A DNA stretch of 64,000 bases from Neospora caninum Liverpool (lineage: Eukaryota > Apicomplexa > Conoidasida > Eucoccidiorida > Sarcocystidae), in assembly GCF_000208865.1 (NCBI RefSeq), contig NC_018396.1, forward strand, positions 2,971,101-3,035,100, given 5' to 3'. Position numbers and translations under genes: made by a program. Below, in pieces: positions 12,501 through 24,046 of this stretch (the first letter of the stretch is position 1; each line of letters begins with the position of its first letter). The notes beneath the pieces were generated by a model. The model made no database searches. It had not been told where the DNA came from and saw only the letters and a program-made list of their open reading frames with translations.

Positions 12501-15500
12501 AAGGCGCAGAGGGTGCAGCCGAAGGGACGCCTGGAGGCGGAGGCGAACAGATCGCCGCGGGAGCCCCAGAACCGCTTCCACTGCATGCAGATTCTGACGG
12601 TGGCGAGGCCGCATGCGACGGCCCCGCGCCCTCCGCGTCACGTGGCGGGAAGCCGCGCTCGGATGCAGAGACAGCCGAGGAAGGCGAAGACGGAGGTCCG
12701 TTCTTCGAGGGAGAAGCATGGCATGCGATCGACGGCGACGGACGAGCCGAAGCATCTTGTGGAGACTGTTTTTCACGCGCGGGTTCTACCCAGCACAAGG
12801 TCTCGGGATCTCCGCCTCGGGCGCTCTCTCCGTTCGCGCCCGACGTCCCGGGGTTTCCATTTCCGAAAATATGGAACGGAGGAACCGTTTTCTCCGGCCA
12901 CGCCGGTCTCCCCCAGCATGGGCTCGGTGCGACTTCCCCGCAGGCACCGTTTGGTGCGCTCTGCACAGGTCCGCAACAGGCGAGCGACGCAGAGACGCGA
13001 GCGCAAGCTTTCAGCGGGATGGAGGATCCTCTGGAGCCCTGGGAGACGGGCGCATGCCCCGGCCGACCTTCCGCGCAATCAATCCACGCGGGGAGAGGCC
13101 CAGACAGGACGGTGGGAAGCGGCAGCCGTCGCCTCGGTCGCTTTCGCGGCGAGGCGAAGAGCAGCGCAGCTGAACTCGGAGACAAAGATGCCCGGGGTTT
13201 GCTCGACGACGGCTCTGTCTGGGTCTCTGGGAGACTCTCGCGTCTCATGAAGCGGCCTGTGCTGCTTCTTGGCGGGAGGGGAACCGGAGGGCCCGTTCCT
13301 GGCGTTCTCTTCTTCTCGTCCTTCGACGTGCCGCGCTTCCCGCTCGTTCGCTCCCCGCCGGACCCTGTGGAACTCGAGCGTCTCCGTCTCCTGCCTCCAG
13401 GACTCTTCACCTGGCCCCCGTCCTTTGAAAGATCTCGCCGCTGCGCAGCGCCGTGTTGCTCCGCCTCCGGGCGCACGCTCACGGGTCGGGGCGCACACTC
13501 ACTCCCTGCGCTCTTCAGCTTCTCGCGACTCCTTTCCGCATCCCGCACCAGTGTGCCGAACTCCCCATTTCGACTGGGTTCCTGGGAGCTAGAACCTCGA
13601 GGAGAGACGCGATCGGCAGGCTCCAAACTCATCGACACCAGCTTCGCAGTCGAGGCCCTCGCCCCGTCCTCCTCTCGGGTCTCTGCCTCCCCGTCCTCCC
13701 CACAGTCCTCAGCGAAGTTGCTCCCGTCCACAGGCGCAGGGGCGTGTGCGTGCGCGTCCCAGTCGGCCGAGGTCGTCGTCGCCGCCTCCATCACGACCGC
13801 GAGGAAGGCGGAGACATCTCCTTGGGCGTTCGTGTCCGCGGGGAAGTCTGCTGGACGCACATTCGGCGGCACAAACATGCTGAGGACGAAGGCATCCGGA
13901 GGTCTGCAGGTAGGGAAGGCAGGAAGACGCATCGCCCCGTTCCACTTCTTGTTGACGGTTGGTACGAACAAGTCGTCTGCTCCCGCCTCGCCGAGGTCCT
14001 CTTCGCCGCCCTCCAGAACGGCCTTCGCCTCGCGCCCCACCGGACTACTCCGGCGGCTCCTCTCTTTCTCGCTGGGGTCCCGCGCGCTCACCCGCGCCTC
14101 TTTCTCGCCAGGCGCAGACCCAGAAAGTCGCGAACTGGCCTTCTCGTGGAGCGGGGCGAACGTGCCGTCGCGTCTTCTCGCGGGTGCCTGGCCCTCCCCC
14201 CGGCAGTCTGTTCCCACTTGGCGGAAGTGAGCGAAACCGGATTCGGAGTCGCTGCTGCGCCGAGGACGCCCCGCCAGCGCGAGGCGTCTCTCGCGGCCTC
14301 CGCCTCCAGACGTTCGCCCTGCGGGACTCGCAGGGGCTGAGAACACGTCGCCCTCGCCCGTCTCCTCGCGGTCGAAAATGGGCCCTCTCCTCGGCCCCGC
14401 CCGGCCCCCGCCGCACGCAGACGACCCGAGACGGCTGGCGGCCCGCGGCGCAGAAGCGGCTCGGCGCTGGGTTTCGCCAGAATGCGAGAACACGGTCAAG
14501 TCCCGAGACTGGTACTTTAGGTGTGCATTCAGTTGGAGCTCGTGGAGAGAGGTGAGCAACACCGGATCGTTCGCCCCGGGAACGAGAGAGAAAATGCTCC
14601 GGTTCTTGTTCATCTGGAGACACAACGCCTCCTTCTCGTCTTCTTCGCGCTTCCACATTTCCGAGGGGGAGATCGTCCTCTCAAAGCCCTTTCTCGGGCT
14701 CACCTTCGCATCCGAGACCCCGCTCAACGACACGGCCGCGGGCTTCACCCGTTTACTGTCATCTTCTCGCTCTTCGACTTCCCGCTTCACTCCTGACAAC
14801 AGTGTGGCGGACGTCACACGCGAATAGAGCCCTTCGCTGCTTTTGTCCGCATCCGGTAGGCTCTCCTCTCTGCCTCCCTGACTGCATTTGGAGAGACTCG
14901 GCTGAGCCGGCGACGTGCAGTCCTGCGCGACCTTTTCGCGGTCTCCCTCATTATTCTCTCCGTTGTCGTCCTCGCCTGTGGAGTGAATCCCAGCTGGCCT
15001 CGCCTCGCAGCACTCCACAGACCCACGCCGACTCGCCTTGCCCGCGCGTCCACCTTCCCCTGGCGGATTGGAAGGCCGCACGGCGCTGTCTCCAGTCTCT
15101 CCCGCTCCTCTCCCCTCAGTGTCCAGTCTGCAGGAGTCGCTTGCCTGTCCGCCGGGGGACTTGCGACCGCTGCAGAGTCCCTCTTCTCTGCCGCGATGTG
15201 TCTCCTGTTTTACTAGACCTGGTAACTCCTCCGTCACTCCGTCTGCATGTTCGTCCACCGCCTGGTGATCTTCTAGGTCCCCGTCACTGCCTCCGCCCGC
15301 GCCGCCACGCGAACGCTCGTGGGATTCTTTCTTCTCTGCTTCCGGACTGCCATTCGCATCTGTCCTGCGTGCGCAAGGAGCCGCCGAATCCTGTTCAGCG
15401 TCGCCTGCTGACGATTCGTCAGCGTCTCCTCTCATCTCCTTCGAACCTACACACTCGGCAGGCGAGTCGCCAGAGGTGAACAGTGAATGCGTCGGCAGCC

Positions 15501-16761
15501 GATTCGTGGCGCGACTCTCTGGACGGCCCGTCTTCTCGGCTTCTGAGGAGAGACAGCTCTCCTCGCGCTCTTTCTTCTCGCCTTCCACCCTCCCCGCCGT
15601 TCGCGCTTGAGAGCGGCCGCCTTGTTTCTTTCGCTCCAAAGCCGCTTTCTTCTCCCGAGGAGGCGGGGAAGCCAGCGCTGTCGGATCCAAGTCAACAAGC
15701 AAATTCGATGGCCACATGTGCCGGACGATCCTCCCCGTCTCCCCCGAGTACGACGGCCGCTCCAGGGAAATCTTTCCCGTGTGGTGGGGCCAGATCTGCA
15801 CGAGACAGTTGGGCACAGATGGGCCAGCAGAACGAAGAAGCGAGGGAGCAAAAGTCCGAGGTCGAGACGAAGCGAGACGCGAAGGCGAAAGGGAAGGACG
15901 CGTTTCTGCGCATCGGCCGCCCTCGCCATCGGACGCTGCGCTCCTCCGAGAGGTGTTCGGAACATTCCTAGGCACATCGGCGTCCACGGGTGCGGCAGCC
16001 GAGGCCGACAGGCCCAAGGAGACCGCAGCCTCGCCGGCTTGGTCGCCAGCGGGGACGGACTGAGGGGTGTCTAGACTAGACGCAGACGTGCTTCGGCGCA
16101 GCGGGGACAGCGACGGCGGTGGCGTGCGTTCGGAGAGGCAACTGGCCTCATCTGTGAGGTTCCGACTGCCCCCCGCTGCGTCAGCCGAAGAGGAACGGAC
16201 GGGGTGGGACGAAGCGTCTCGGTCTGGCGGTGCTTCTTCGGCGGATCGGCTTCGGCACGGCGGAGACGATGCCACGCGTTTGTGGCTGTCGTCCGCCGTC
16301 TGCTCGCCTTCATCGCGAGCTTTGTCCTGTACAGCCTCTGCGCAGGCGTCGGCGACAGGCGGGCGAGCGCCGCCGTCTCCGCTCTTCCGGCCACGCCGCA
16401 AGAAGTCCCCCACAGGGACTCTCAGCGCGAACGCCTGCGACGGTTCACCGGGGGAGTTGCGGCCCGCAGAGCGGTCGCCTGCGTGTCCTTGACTCCGGGA
16501 TCGCAGATAGGGAAGAACCGCCGAAAGAAAGGCCTCGCTGCTGCGCTTGTGATGGTGGAGAAGACCCAGAAGCCGGGGATTGATGGCGCTGAAAAATTCC
16601 ACGTCCTTCTCTATCCAGAAGCGTTCTTCCTCAGTGTCACTGCACCCGGCTCGATCGCCGAAGGAGCCCGAGGCTCCTTCCGCGCTATTCCCGCCTCCAG
16701 CGCGCCCGCCACTTCGGCCGCGCGACTGCCGAGCGGCGCGCTGCATGGAGCCGCCCGCCAT
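9541..16761 (-). CDS. Large, mostly disordered hypothetical protein, single exon (about 2,406 aa)
   Basis: One uninterrupted minus-strand frame runs from an ATG at 16761-16759 to TAA at 9543-9541. The start is chosen because it sits in a strong context (AAC before ATG, G after) and precedes all conserved-looking sequence. I do not recognise the protein. Most of it is Ser/Pro/Glu/Gly-rich and low complexity, with a long Pro/Ser-rich segment at about 11200-12650 and a poly-Ser run near 11840-11900. Island sequences of ordinary composition occur near 16490-16640 (FWIEKDVEFFSAINPR), 15680-15815 (LVQIWPHHTGKISLERPS), 14490-14650, 13735-13975, 10950-11165 (FYANVETGKRFFSERSFFEI), 10605-10735 and at the C-terminus. 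The 10950-11165 island faintly resembles a methyl-CpG-binding-type fold, but I would not assign it. No signal peptide or membrane segment is seen. It lies in tandem upstream of the PHD gene and divergent from the PP2C gene. Confidence 0.8.
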   Translation of the reverse strand: MAGGSMQRAARQSRGRSGGRAGGGNSAEGASGSFGDRAGCSDTEEERFWIEKDVEFFSAINPRLLGLLHHHKRSSEAFLSAVLPYLRSRSQGHAGDRSAGRNSPGEPSQAFALRVPVGDFLRRGRKSGDGGARPPVADACAEAVQDKARDEGEQTADDSHKRVASSPPCRSRSAEEAPPDRDASSHPVRSSSADAAGGSRNLTDEASCLSERTPPPSLSPLRRSTSASSLDTPQSVPAGDQAGEAAVSLGLSASAAAPVDADVPRNVPNTSRRSAASDGEGGRCAETRPSLSPSRLASSRPRTFAPSLLRSAGPSVPNCLVQIWPHHTGKISLERPSYSGETGRIVRHMWPSNLLVDLDPTALASPPPREKKAALERKKQGGRSQARTAGRVEGEKKEREESCLSSEAEKTGRPESRATNRLPTHSLFTSGDSPAECVGSKEMRGDADESSAGDAEQDSAAPCARRTDANGSPEAEKKESHERSRGGAGGGSDGDLEDHQAVDEHADGVTEELPGLVKQETHRGREEGLCSGRKSPGGQASDSCRLDTEGRGAGETGDSAVRPSNPPGEGGRAGKASRRGSVECCEARPAGIHSTGEDDNGENNEGDREKVAQDCTSPAQPSLSKCSQGGREESLPDADKSSEGLYSRVTSATLLSGVKREVEEREDDSKRVKPAAVSLSGVSDAKVSPRKGFERTISPSEMWKREEDEKEALCLQMNKNRSIFSLVPGANDPVLLTSLHELQLNAHLKYQSRDLTVFSHSGETQRRAASAPRAASRLGSSACGGGRAGPRRGPIFDREETGEGDVFSAPASPAGRTSGGGGRERRLALAGRPRRSSDSESGFAHFRQVGTDCRGEGQAPARRRDGTFAPLHEKASSRLSGSAPGEKEARVSARDPSEKERSRRSSPVGREAKAVLEGGEEDLGEAGADDLFVPTVNKKWNGAMRLPAFPTCRPPDAFVLSMFVPPNVRPADFPADTNAQGDVSAFLAVVMEAATTTSADWDAHAHAPAPVDGSNFAEDCGEDGEAETREEDGARASTAKLVSMSLEPADRVSPRGSSSQEPSRNGEFGTLVRDAERSREKLKSAGSECAPRPVSVRPEAEQHGAAQRRDLSKDGGQVKSPGGRRRRRSSSTGSGGERTSGKRGTSKDEKKRTPGTGPPVPLPPRSSTGRFMRRESLPETQTEPSSSKPRASLSPSSAALLFASPRKRPRRRLPLPTVLSGPLPAWIDCAEGRPGHAPVSQGSRGSSIPLKACARVSASLACCGPVQSAPNGACGEVAPSPCWGRPAWPEKTVPPFHIFGNGNPGTSGANGESARGGDPETLCWVEPAREKQSPQDASARPSPSIACHASPSKNGPPSSPSSAVSASERGFPPRDAEGAGPSHAASPPSESACSGSGSGAPAAICSPPPPGVPSAAPSAPFSMRPPVRSVSASGSSLFSFPGPAPAPYPASASPYSLPSSFFGPPYCGAGVPVSPVAASYPPARPFASPDAHNLCSGSAQFGGPAFPAGAAPSSPASSSAPTSEPAPGSSPGPCPLACYRPHPYPPFPPCPPGKPFCSLGHPFSPYPSGMPSFPRPPCFSSAPPRPGHSTPSSSSFPSARPSTPGPTPPSCSFPQPCPPPSSTTSSSASSSSSSSSSASSTASSCAPPSVPVPSGIASATLSSWPSCDASGVAPSPGQLEEASGDFSSGPKGGDWTRPSSLPPSAFRFPAPSLPPRVSPGDMALGGPSTSSAPPGSLPFSSFPPFPCPPLLPPGPVGDCFGDPRGMAPRDFPAFGLRASSPTASLAASLFPPPSPPAFPGSSAPFAPASRCASFMSFCAEPQAVSSPSASGESLASCLPAPPPEILVPPFFGAKSSLKPFPPACCLYPPEMAESFRYSEKRKMMVPSGVRLELLRAQMTHVDSRHTFYANVETGKRFFSERSFFEIAKENARRYDAGLQPLSLSSITSPTAVFFAPLAPQTEAACSASPSSQAASGGKKGETGKKDGNEQEEREKREREEERGRRDLEEKIRIHMHGRHLVLMLEAPAHLSGAHRAIPLPWEKTVAGISSPCQERDGRDSHSQALADASEVDAPRAEETGNEVPQLKNPASTAGGSMARTEAPEGKDEKTDSDRLAAVPTSTLSAGTASPACSSAAGAACQGDSVEVSGGGDGAVGPTQRVSLSGVSGEKANKERKEGTGDTAVTKEDGEEHNRIRLETAGSVAVGEGEHAERVCRTGWTDEERRKGDGGLGCETKDGNGETRRSAREQSEGGQGGEQEERLENPTRFLALHGGEKENRGENGGESAGGVYVSVHDSNKEHDSKAGGDAAGHTRVKEEDASMTERGQQNEAMEVDGKQSQEEPREEEEDMVVFSKKNEAACPDAKANKEDETCTAKGRLMASTAFGTEVENLLWRFAALMDEKRAM

Positions 16762-19628
16762 GTTGGCCCGAAACTGTCTCTCCGGAGAGCAGAGCGCGCT
16801 GCGGAGGGCGACCACCGAGGAAGGGACAGGACGCGCCGGGCAACGAGGGGAGCCGACGACGCGCGGTTGTCTAAAGGGAAGAGCCGGGAAAAGAGGAATC
16901 AGACGAAACTGGGGAGACCCGGAACACCTTCTCTCTCAAAAGGGGGGGCGCGCCAGCTTCGCACCTCTCGAAGGTACAAAAAACCCCTGCTTCGGGAACT
17001 GGAGTGCGGGACACGAGCGAATCTCCCTGAGGACGTGGAACCCGAGCACGGGAAAAGAGGCGACCGAAAGAGTAAACGGAGCTTTGACGTGGAAAGCTGA
17101 ACTGACGAGATGTCCATCGGCCCGTGACCCTGTTGAAGGCCACCAGGGATAAGTGCCTCCTGGACAAGACTGTGCTCCCGCGACCCGAGACAGCAGAACT
17201 GACTTTTGCGAGCTCGCCCGACTCATGTCATCGGAGCAGGCGACTCACAATCCGGACCGGAGGATTGACGGCAACCACGAAAACAGAGACAGTACCAAAG
17301 TGCGAGACGATGCCGAGGACGAGAAACTGAGACGACAGGGAGAACTCCCCGCTGTGAAACAAAGAGCGACTGCTCTCCCGTTCAGACTCCCGCGGTTGAG
17401 AGAAACATGCAGGTGTAAAATCGGGTTTGTCGAAGTCGCAGTCAAACACATGCCTCCCGGTAGCGAAAGAGAGGGGACGGAGGCCGCTGGCCGCGGAGCC
17501 GTCAAACCCGAAAAAGGTGCGCGGGAAAAGCAGCCACGACAAAGGCGCGGGAGGGAGGCGCGGGAGCGTTCCAAACAAGCGCACGTCATAAAACAAGCCG
17601 GGAGAAAAAGACGCGTTTGCCTCAAGCGGTGAGCAGCAGAGTGACAGTGGAAGACTCCGGACGAGTCACCGGCGCTCACGAGGGGGGTGCTTTATAGCCG
17701 CCACGCCAAAGCGAGGGAAGTGGCGAGGAGGTTGGAGGGGAGAGCGGACGGAGCGGAAGAGAAAGGGAAGATACACGTTTTCGTGTGGGAGTCATTTCAA
17801 GACAAAAGACCGGACGACAGTAAGGGTTCCACTCGAGTGGAAAACAGCGAGGAAGGGAGACTTCTCGAAGGGACCGAAAAGGGGGGAAGGAATCCCCCGA
17901 GAGACAGGAAGCGGCAGTACGCGGGAGACGAGACACAATTGGGACTGTTGAGGTCGTGGCATTGGTTCGAAAGCAGAACGTCTCTCACGCGAATGGCTTC
18001 ACTCATCTCAGGGATATGCGGGTCTCCTGCGGCAAAGCACGTGAAGATACACCGAGGGGCGCATCAACTAAGAAGACACTCGGCTTGGCAAGCGCGCAGG
18101 TGCCGCGCGAAGAGCTTTTGACAAGACGAGAACCATGTCTCAGAATTACATTGGAGGGGATGGTACTGCCACGTGGGTGAGAAAAACGCCTGGTCTAAGA
18201 GGGGGAAAGCGGAACCGCCATAGTGCAGATAACCCGGCACAACGAGGTCCTGAGCCGACCAAGTCCAAGATGTCGATTTCAGCGCGGCACAGAGGGCTGC
18301 CAGGTTGTGCCCGGGGAGTAAAGTGTGAAGCCGAAACAGCCAGAGAGCAAAGTGAGACCGGCCGAGACGGGAAAAGACAAAGAGCCGACGGAGACGACAA
18401 AACTGGAGAAGAGAGACGGATGTTTAGTGCCGCTCCTGTCCAGTGCGTCGTTTCTCCATCATGCGAAGGGATAACAGGGGAGAGGCACCGAGAGAGCAGG
18501 GGGGTGTGGAGGAATGGGTCGGTGAGAAATATCCCTGGAGCTACCGAGAAGAAAGAACGTCGACATTTCCAGTTAAGGCGAACAAAAATGCAAGTCGCTG
18601 ATGTGTTTTAACATACGTCTCTTCCAAGCGAAGGAGAGCGGAGAAAACTCGGGTGGTTCTGTAGGACGACTTGCGGTGTCATCACCACACCCCCCTGCGC
18701 ACGCACTGTGGAAAGTACCAGACAGGAGGAACTGGTGGAGCGTGAGAGACCCAATACAGGAAATCATCTGAGACAAGAAAAATCCACTGTGTGAAGAGAG
18801 CATCGGCGTTCTTTCCCGTAAAGTCCGTCCACAGCGGACACAGTAGAGCACGCAGTTCGACGCATTGCCCACCTCCCCGCTCCGCTGCTGTATCGGGGGC
18901 ATTGCTATCACTCTCTCTATGGAACCAGGTTTCCCCTTACAGCGAGAAAGGCATGCATCGCCGTTGCCCGGTTCGCCAGGCCGCTGCTAGTCCCGCGTGC
19001 CTTGTCTCCAAGGCCTTCCATTTTCTCGGCAAATCAATTGTCGCACTCAGTGATCCGCGTGTGGCAAGTCTCTTTTTCTCAATAAAGCGCAACTTCCCGG
19101 TATCACGTCGGGGTGTGCTCGTGTCGCAACTCGTCGACTGGCCACTGACCCTACCCCGCTGCCACGAACAAGGCTAGTTTCTGTACAGGCCGGACGGCGG
19201 TTCGACCGCTTATAGAATACGACATATATACAGCCAGAATCCTGGCGCGCAACAAACGTATCTGTCTTGCGCTGATCGCACCGGCGGGTTTGGGCACAGC
19301 CCTAACAGCCGTCATTCGAGGAATCACCGCCATGATCGAGTCATTCACCCGCAAAAACGCCTCGGGAAAGAGGCCAGGGTGTGCGTGAAGTCACCCAAGC
19401 GGGAGCACACCAGAGTCCGTCCAACTGCAAGGGGTGTACAGGCATAGCGAGAAACTGAAATTCACACGGGAGGCGGTCACCTTTTTTATCCTGACATGTC
19501 AGAATTGTCACAGCCGACTTGAGAAGGAGTCAAGAGCACAGGTGCCTAGCCAGACCTCAGGGGAAGTACGCGTGTCCGCTAACTGGTCTGGCCGAAAACC
19601 TCAAGGGGCACGAGAGTTCTGCAGCAGA

Positions 19629-19658
19629 GGCAGTGCAGGGCAGTGCAGGGCAGTGCAG
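19629..19658. repeat. Short tandem repeat, 10-bp unit (about 3 copies)
   Basis: The unit CAGTGCAGGG occurs nearly three times in direct succession inside the large spacer. No associated gene or function is visible. Confidence 0.8.
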
Positions 19659-22600
19659 CGTCGGCGTGGAGGTTTGGAGAGCTGAGGGGGCAAAAGCGAG
19701 GCGCGTGCTTTGGAGATCGGGACAGGAAGAAGGAATCCTGCTCTGGGAACGGATAACCTGTGAGGATCTGCGTAAGCCTGGTGTGCAACACGAGACCCTG
19801 GCGCCGGGTCGGCCAGCGGTGCACGTCGGCGGAGCTCGGGCGGCGGCTGTTGATCGGAAGCCAGAACGTCTCCCTGCTGTTCCGTAACGGTGTTCATCGG
19901 CTTTGTAATAAATAGCGGATCCTTCGGTAGAAAATTCTGCCTGGGTGTGTGAACCTGTACGGCAGAGGGAGTCTATTCCAGTTCAGGCAGAACGCGATTT
20001 GATGTTGCGCCGGTGGACCTTTTGCAGTCTTGCGTCCGTGTCGCTTCTACAGTGTTTCTCGAGAGTGATTATTCGAGTCTCGCCCCGGCGCAGTTCCTAC
20101 ACCGGCCCCCATGGCGGCTCGCCCGTCCTGCGCCGGCACGGCCAGGGCGATCAGGGGCCAGTGCGACCAGATGCCGACAAGCACAAAGCATCGGCCGGAG
20201 AGCTGTGAACAAAAATGAGCCGCCCTTGTGTGCAAGCTAGAGTGTCCAGATATAGCGCATCAGGTCCACAGAGACCATTGCTAGCCCGTGCATGTCCACA
20301 ATGCAGCACTCCTCGTTTCTCGATATTCTTGGGGGGTAGGTGGATATGGCGCGGTAACAATTTTGTAAGTGCAGTCAAGACGAAGCGGAATTCTTGCGCT
20401 CTGTCTTCCCGTCTGCGTCCGCCAAGCTGCTCAGCAAGTGTGCCATGTCCCGCATTTAACAGTCCAATCCACTGTTTACCGCAACAGTCGAGATGGACCT
20501 TTAGCGCAGTGGTTCGCCGAACCTTCTCAGGCCACGTCGGGGACTTTCTCATCTATAGCACTGGAACTTGCGTGCCAGTCGGAGCAAATCAAGTGCGAGA
20601 ACCGCCTGTGGGGGTGCAAGCAGGTCTTCCCCCGACGGCAGTACAGGGGCGACACCGACACCCTGAACACGATGTCGAGTCCGTCGACAGTTTCACGAAC
20701 CTGATCGCTGACTGGCATTGTCCCCGGTGGATTTTGGTTGTACACCACATACCCATAGGGCCCCAACAGTAAGTCGGTTTTCACCGGTGCCACCGTAAGA
20801 GTCCTCCGCCGTGTGCTACGTGCGCGAATAAGTGTATGATGTGAGAAACCGGCAACCGAAGAAACGACGCTAAAGGCTGAATCGGAAATGCTCACTTGCC
20901 GATCCACGGGGAAGGGGGACGCCGTAAATCTGTGCTCCGGGTGTCCACAATGTCGGCAAGGGCGACAAACCACGTAGCAGGCTCGTGTCTCCAAGACCCA
21001 CAAGCAGAGGAAAAAAACAGTGGAGTTGTCTCCCATTAAGCTAGTAACACCACGCTGGAGTTCGGCCTCACCAGCAGAGCCGCGGCGGGGTGCACAACGA
21101 AATCGATCAGGCACCAAGCAGTCTTCCTCTCACCCTAGCGAGATCTTGACACTCATATGGCTCTGTGTACAACCGACCTCTCGTTACCGGGCTAGGAGGC
21201 AAACGCGTCAGCGGACGGCAGAGGGGCGCAAGAGTCGGCAGTGTGGAACGCCCTCGAGCAAGAAAGATCTGCTGTCTACGAAACAGTTGCTTGCCACGTG
21301 GTTAAAAGAAGCTATTAGCCAGTGCAAGGTGTTTGCCTCGGCGACAGGTTAAAAAAATATTCTCACTTTCTGGGGGGCTGAAGAACGACAGCCAGGGTCG
21401 TGATGAAAGAACAGTCTGGCAAATAGTTGGTTGTTCCTTTCGTCTACCAGTGAAGCACCTTCATCCGTCAACCTACGGGCGCGCCTGCCTGTTTCCACCG
21501 CAAGACGCTTACAGACTCTGGGATGTAAGTCCTAGCCACACTCTCCCCCAGCTTTCAAAAATCAGCGCACCGGCAATCACGCACCGGCTCACGATGTGTG
21601 GCGGAGGCCGTGATATCTAGCTCCTACCCGCCACCTGTAATGCTTTGTATCCTCCTTGAGACAATTGGTGCTGCTGGTGCGGGAGGCTGCTCTTTAGATT
21701 CTGACACATAAAGGGGTCGGCAACACCCACGGTACACGCTTAGTCCCCGTTACCTTTATGATGGTTTGACGGTTCTCAGAGAGAGATAAAGGGAATCACG
21801 TGGATTCTACGCCTTCAAGAGGCCGCATCTTCTTGATGGAGTGTCATGCCTCCATTCATGTGCAGTCCGGTAGACGTAAGCCTGGTAAAGAAGCCTCACA
21901 GAATCTTTCAGCACAACCTTCTCCATACACGACTATCCCCGCTGGCAAATTACGCATTGGCCATGCAGAAGGCGTGCCCTGTGAGAACTGAAGCTCTTCA
22001 CGGTATGTCTACGGGGCATTACGCTGCATCCAGTGTTAGTCCCCAGCCGTGGGCGAACTGCTGGGCAGTATCTGATACGGGTCCGGCATTGCTGCATGGA
22101 CCTACAGTGCTGAGCTTACTATGTTTTGGTTGCCAACTGGGAGCGTGGTCTATCGAATGAAACAATGTGCTCCAACGCTCTCTCCGAGGGTTTGGGCAAA
22201 CGAGTCCGAGCCAGCGAACCAGCATATAATAGCCGCACATCCAGGCCGGGATCGTTTGAACATCACAACTCCGCTGCCGACGAGGTGGCTGCAAAACTTG
22301 CAGAATCTGACATTCAATTGCTTGATGCCCCCCGCTTACCGATCGAGCAGAGTCCCATCGAGACATCAGCACTTTGCTTCTTCATTGGGGCTTTCGGCGA
22401 TGTCGTGAGACCAAGTGTACATCGACAACATATCGAAGCGTCCCACAAGCTCGAAAAATGACAACAGCTCACATGTCTGCTCTATTTCTACTTGAGGTAT
22501 AGAATAAACTTTTGCAAGTATATGTGATGTGCTTCCTTCCGAAATTACTGAGATTTCGAAGAGATGATTTTGGGGCTTGTGGCGCTTGCTCAATAACTGT

Positions 22601-24021
22601 CCAGGAGCTGCACGTTAATGACCCCACAAGAGTACAAGTAAATGCACCTCTTCTGTTCCGTATCATCAGAGGTATAGAGAATGATCGGTTTCACGTAAAA
22701 ACGTAAATTCGAAAATGAGTCTTAAAGTGGAAGTTGCCAGTCCGGTCTCATCTTGAGGCTGAAACGGCGTGGTTTCAGCCCGTTGGTGAATCATCGACAG
22801 CAGCGCTCCAGTAGTTGAAGCGGTCGTCCAGTCGAGGGCCTCGTCGCGAGCGCGTGAGGGCCGTTCTCCGCAAGACAACTCGGCCAGCCTGTGGGTTCGA
22901 ACGCAGCACCGGTGGAGGCGACACATCATTTAACTCACTGCTACTCCAAAAGTTTCAGAGCAGATTCGACCTTTGATTAATATAGAAGGATGTGTATATA
23001 TCGGATGTGGCGTCCATATTTCTACTTCTAATTCCCTCATAACACACTTGGCTCACCTCGCTTTGCGCAATTCAATAGCAAGTGCCTGAGCTCTCAGATG
23101 ATCGAAACGGACAACCGCGCCAACCTCAAACGGGGCATACCTGCCGGCCTCTAGAAAGAAGCGGATGACAACATGAAAACATGCAGAGACTGCACGAGGC
23201 AGCCGTTCACAGGCCTTTTCCAGCTGATGCTCCGATTATGTTTCTCTGGACGGCAGTATAGTTCACTGAATTCTCTGCCTGGACATTTCCTACAGTGTGG
23301 TATCCAGCATTAGCGATAGCAATGCCTGTTTGAGAGTCCATGGGTGCCCGATCTGGTCCGCCTAAAGCAATGAACCCTTCAACTTTAGCAACAAGCATGT
23401 CTGTGCTCGACCCTTATCCGACAATGTCTGAAAACCGCCATTTTCAGACGGGCGAACGTCAGAAACTGGTATGCTCGAACAGAGTACTGCCTTGTAGAGT
23501 GTCCCAACTCTAGGTTGGCATGGTGTGTTGTTGTCATGATTCTCAAGTAGCATTAGTGGTGATTCGTGCCAGGCAGGACGATGCTCGTGCGTCCTTCTCC
23601 GCTTTGAAAATTGCTGTCGTACACCGGATAAGGCGATCTTCGCGGTTACCTGAGGAGTTCACCCAAGCCCTTGCGCGGCGGCAGTAAGACCGACCTCGTC
23701 GATCTCTAGTATGTCATACTTAACATGCTGACACATTCCTGCACGTTTCGTGTGGTTTGGTCGAACGTTTGTCTTGACATGAATCATAAAGCCTAGACGA
23801 CTCGAGGGCACATAAAGCGAGCCGGCGTGAAAACGAAAAAACGCGGAGATCCTGAAGCTGTTCTCTTTTATACGGAAGCGCCTGGTTACGTATTTGTAGC
23901 AAGTGCACGTGTGAAAGTCAACGTAGCTAACACGTTATGGACGGGCTTGGATCTCCAAATGAGTACTTCCGCAGAGTTGTGTAAGAGTCCCCGTGTCTCA
24001 GTCCGCGTCCTCCGAAGAAAT

Positions 24022-24046
24022 GCATATATATATATACATATATATC
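24022..24046. repeat. TA microsatellite
   Basis: An alternating TA tract with one ACA interruption in the large spacer, about 2 kb upstream of the PP2C start codon. Confidence 0.8.

Noticed and set aside
12096..13250. 384-codon plus-strand open frame
   Set aside because: Antisense to the Pro/Ser-rich part of the 2,406-residue gene. Its composition is the mirror of that low complexity and no domain is seen.
20505..20580. tRNA-like A-box (TAGCGCAGTGG)
   Set aside because: No matching B-box (GGTTCGAANCC type) at the right distance and no acceptor-stem pairing, so it is probably chance.
22885..22910. GGGTTCGAACGC resembling a tRNA B-box
   Set aside because: The flanking five-base T-stem does not pair on either strand, and no A-box lies at the right distance.
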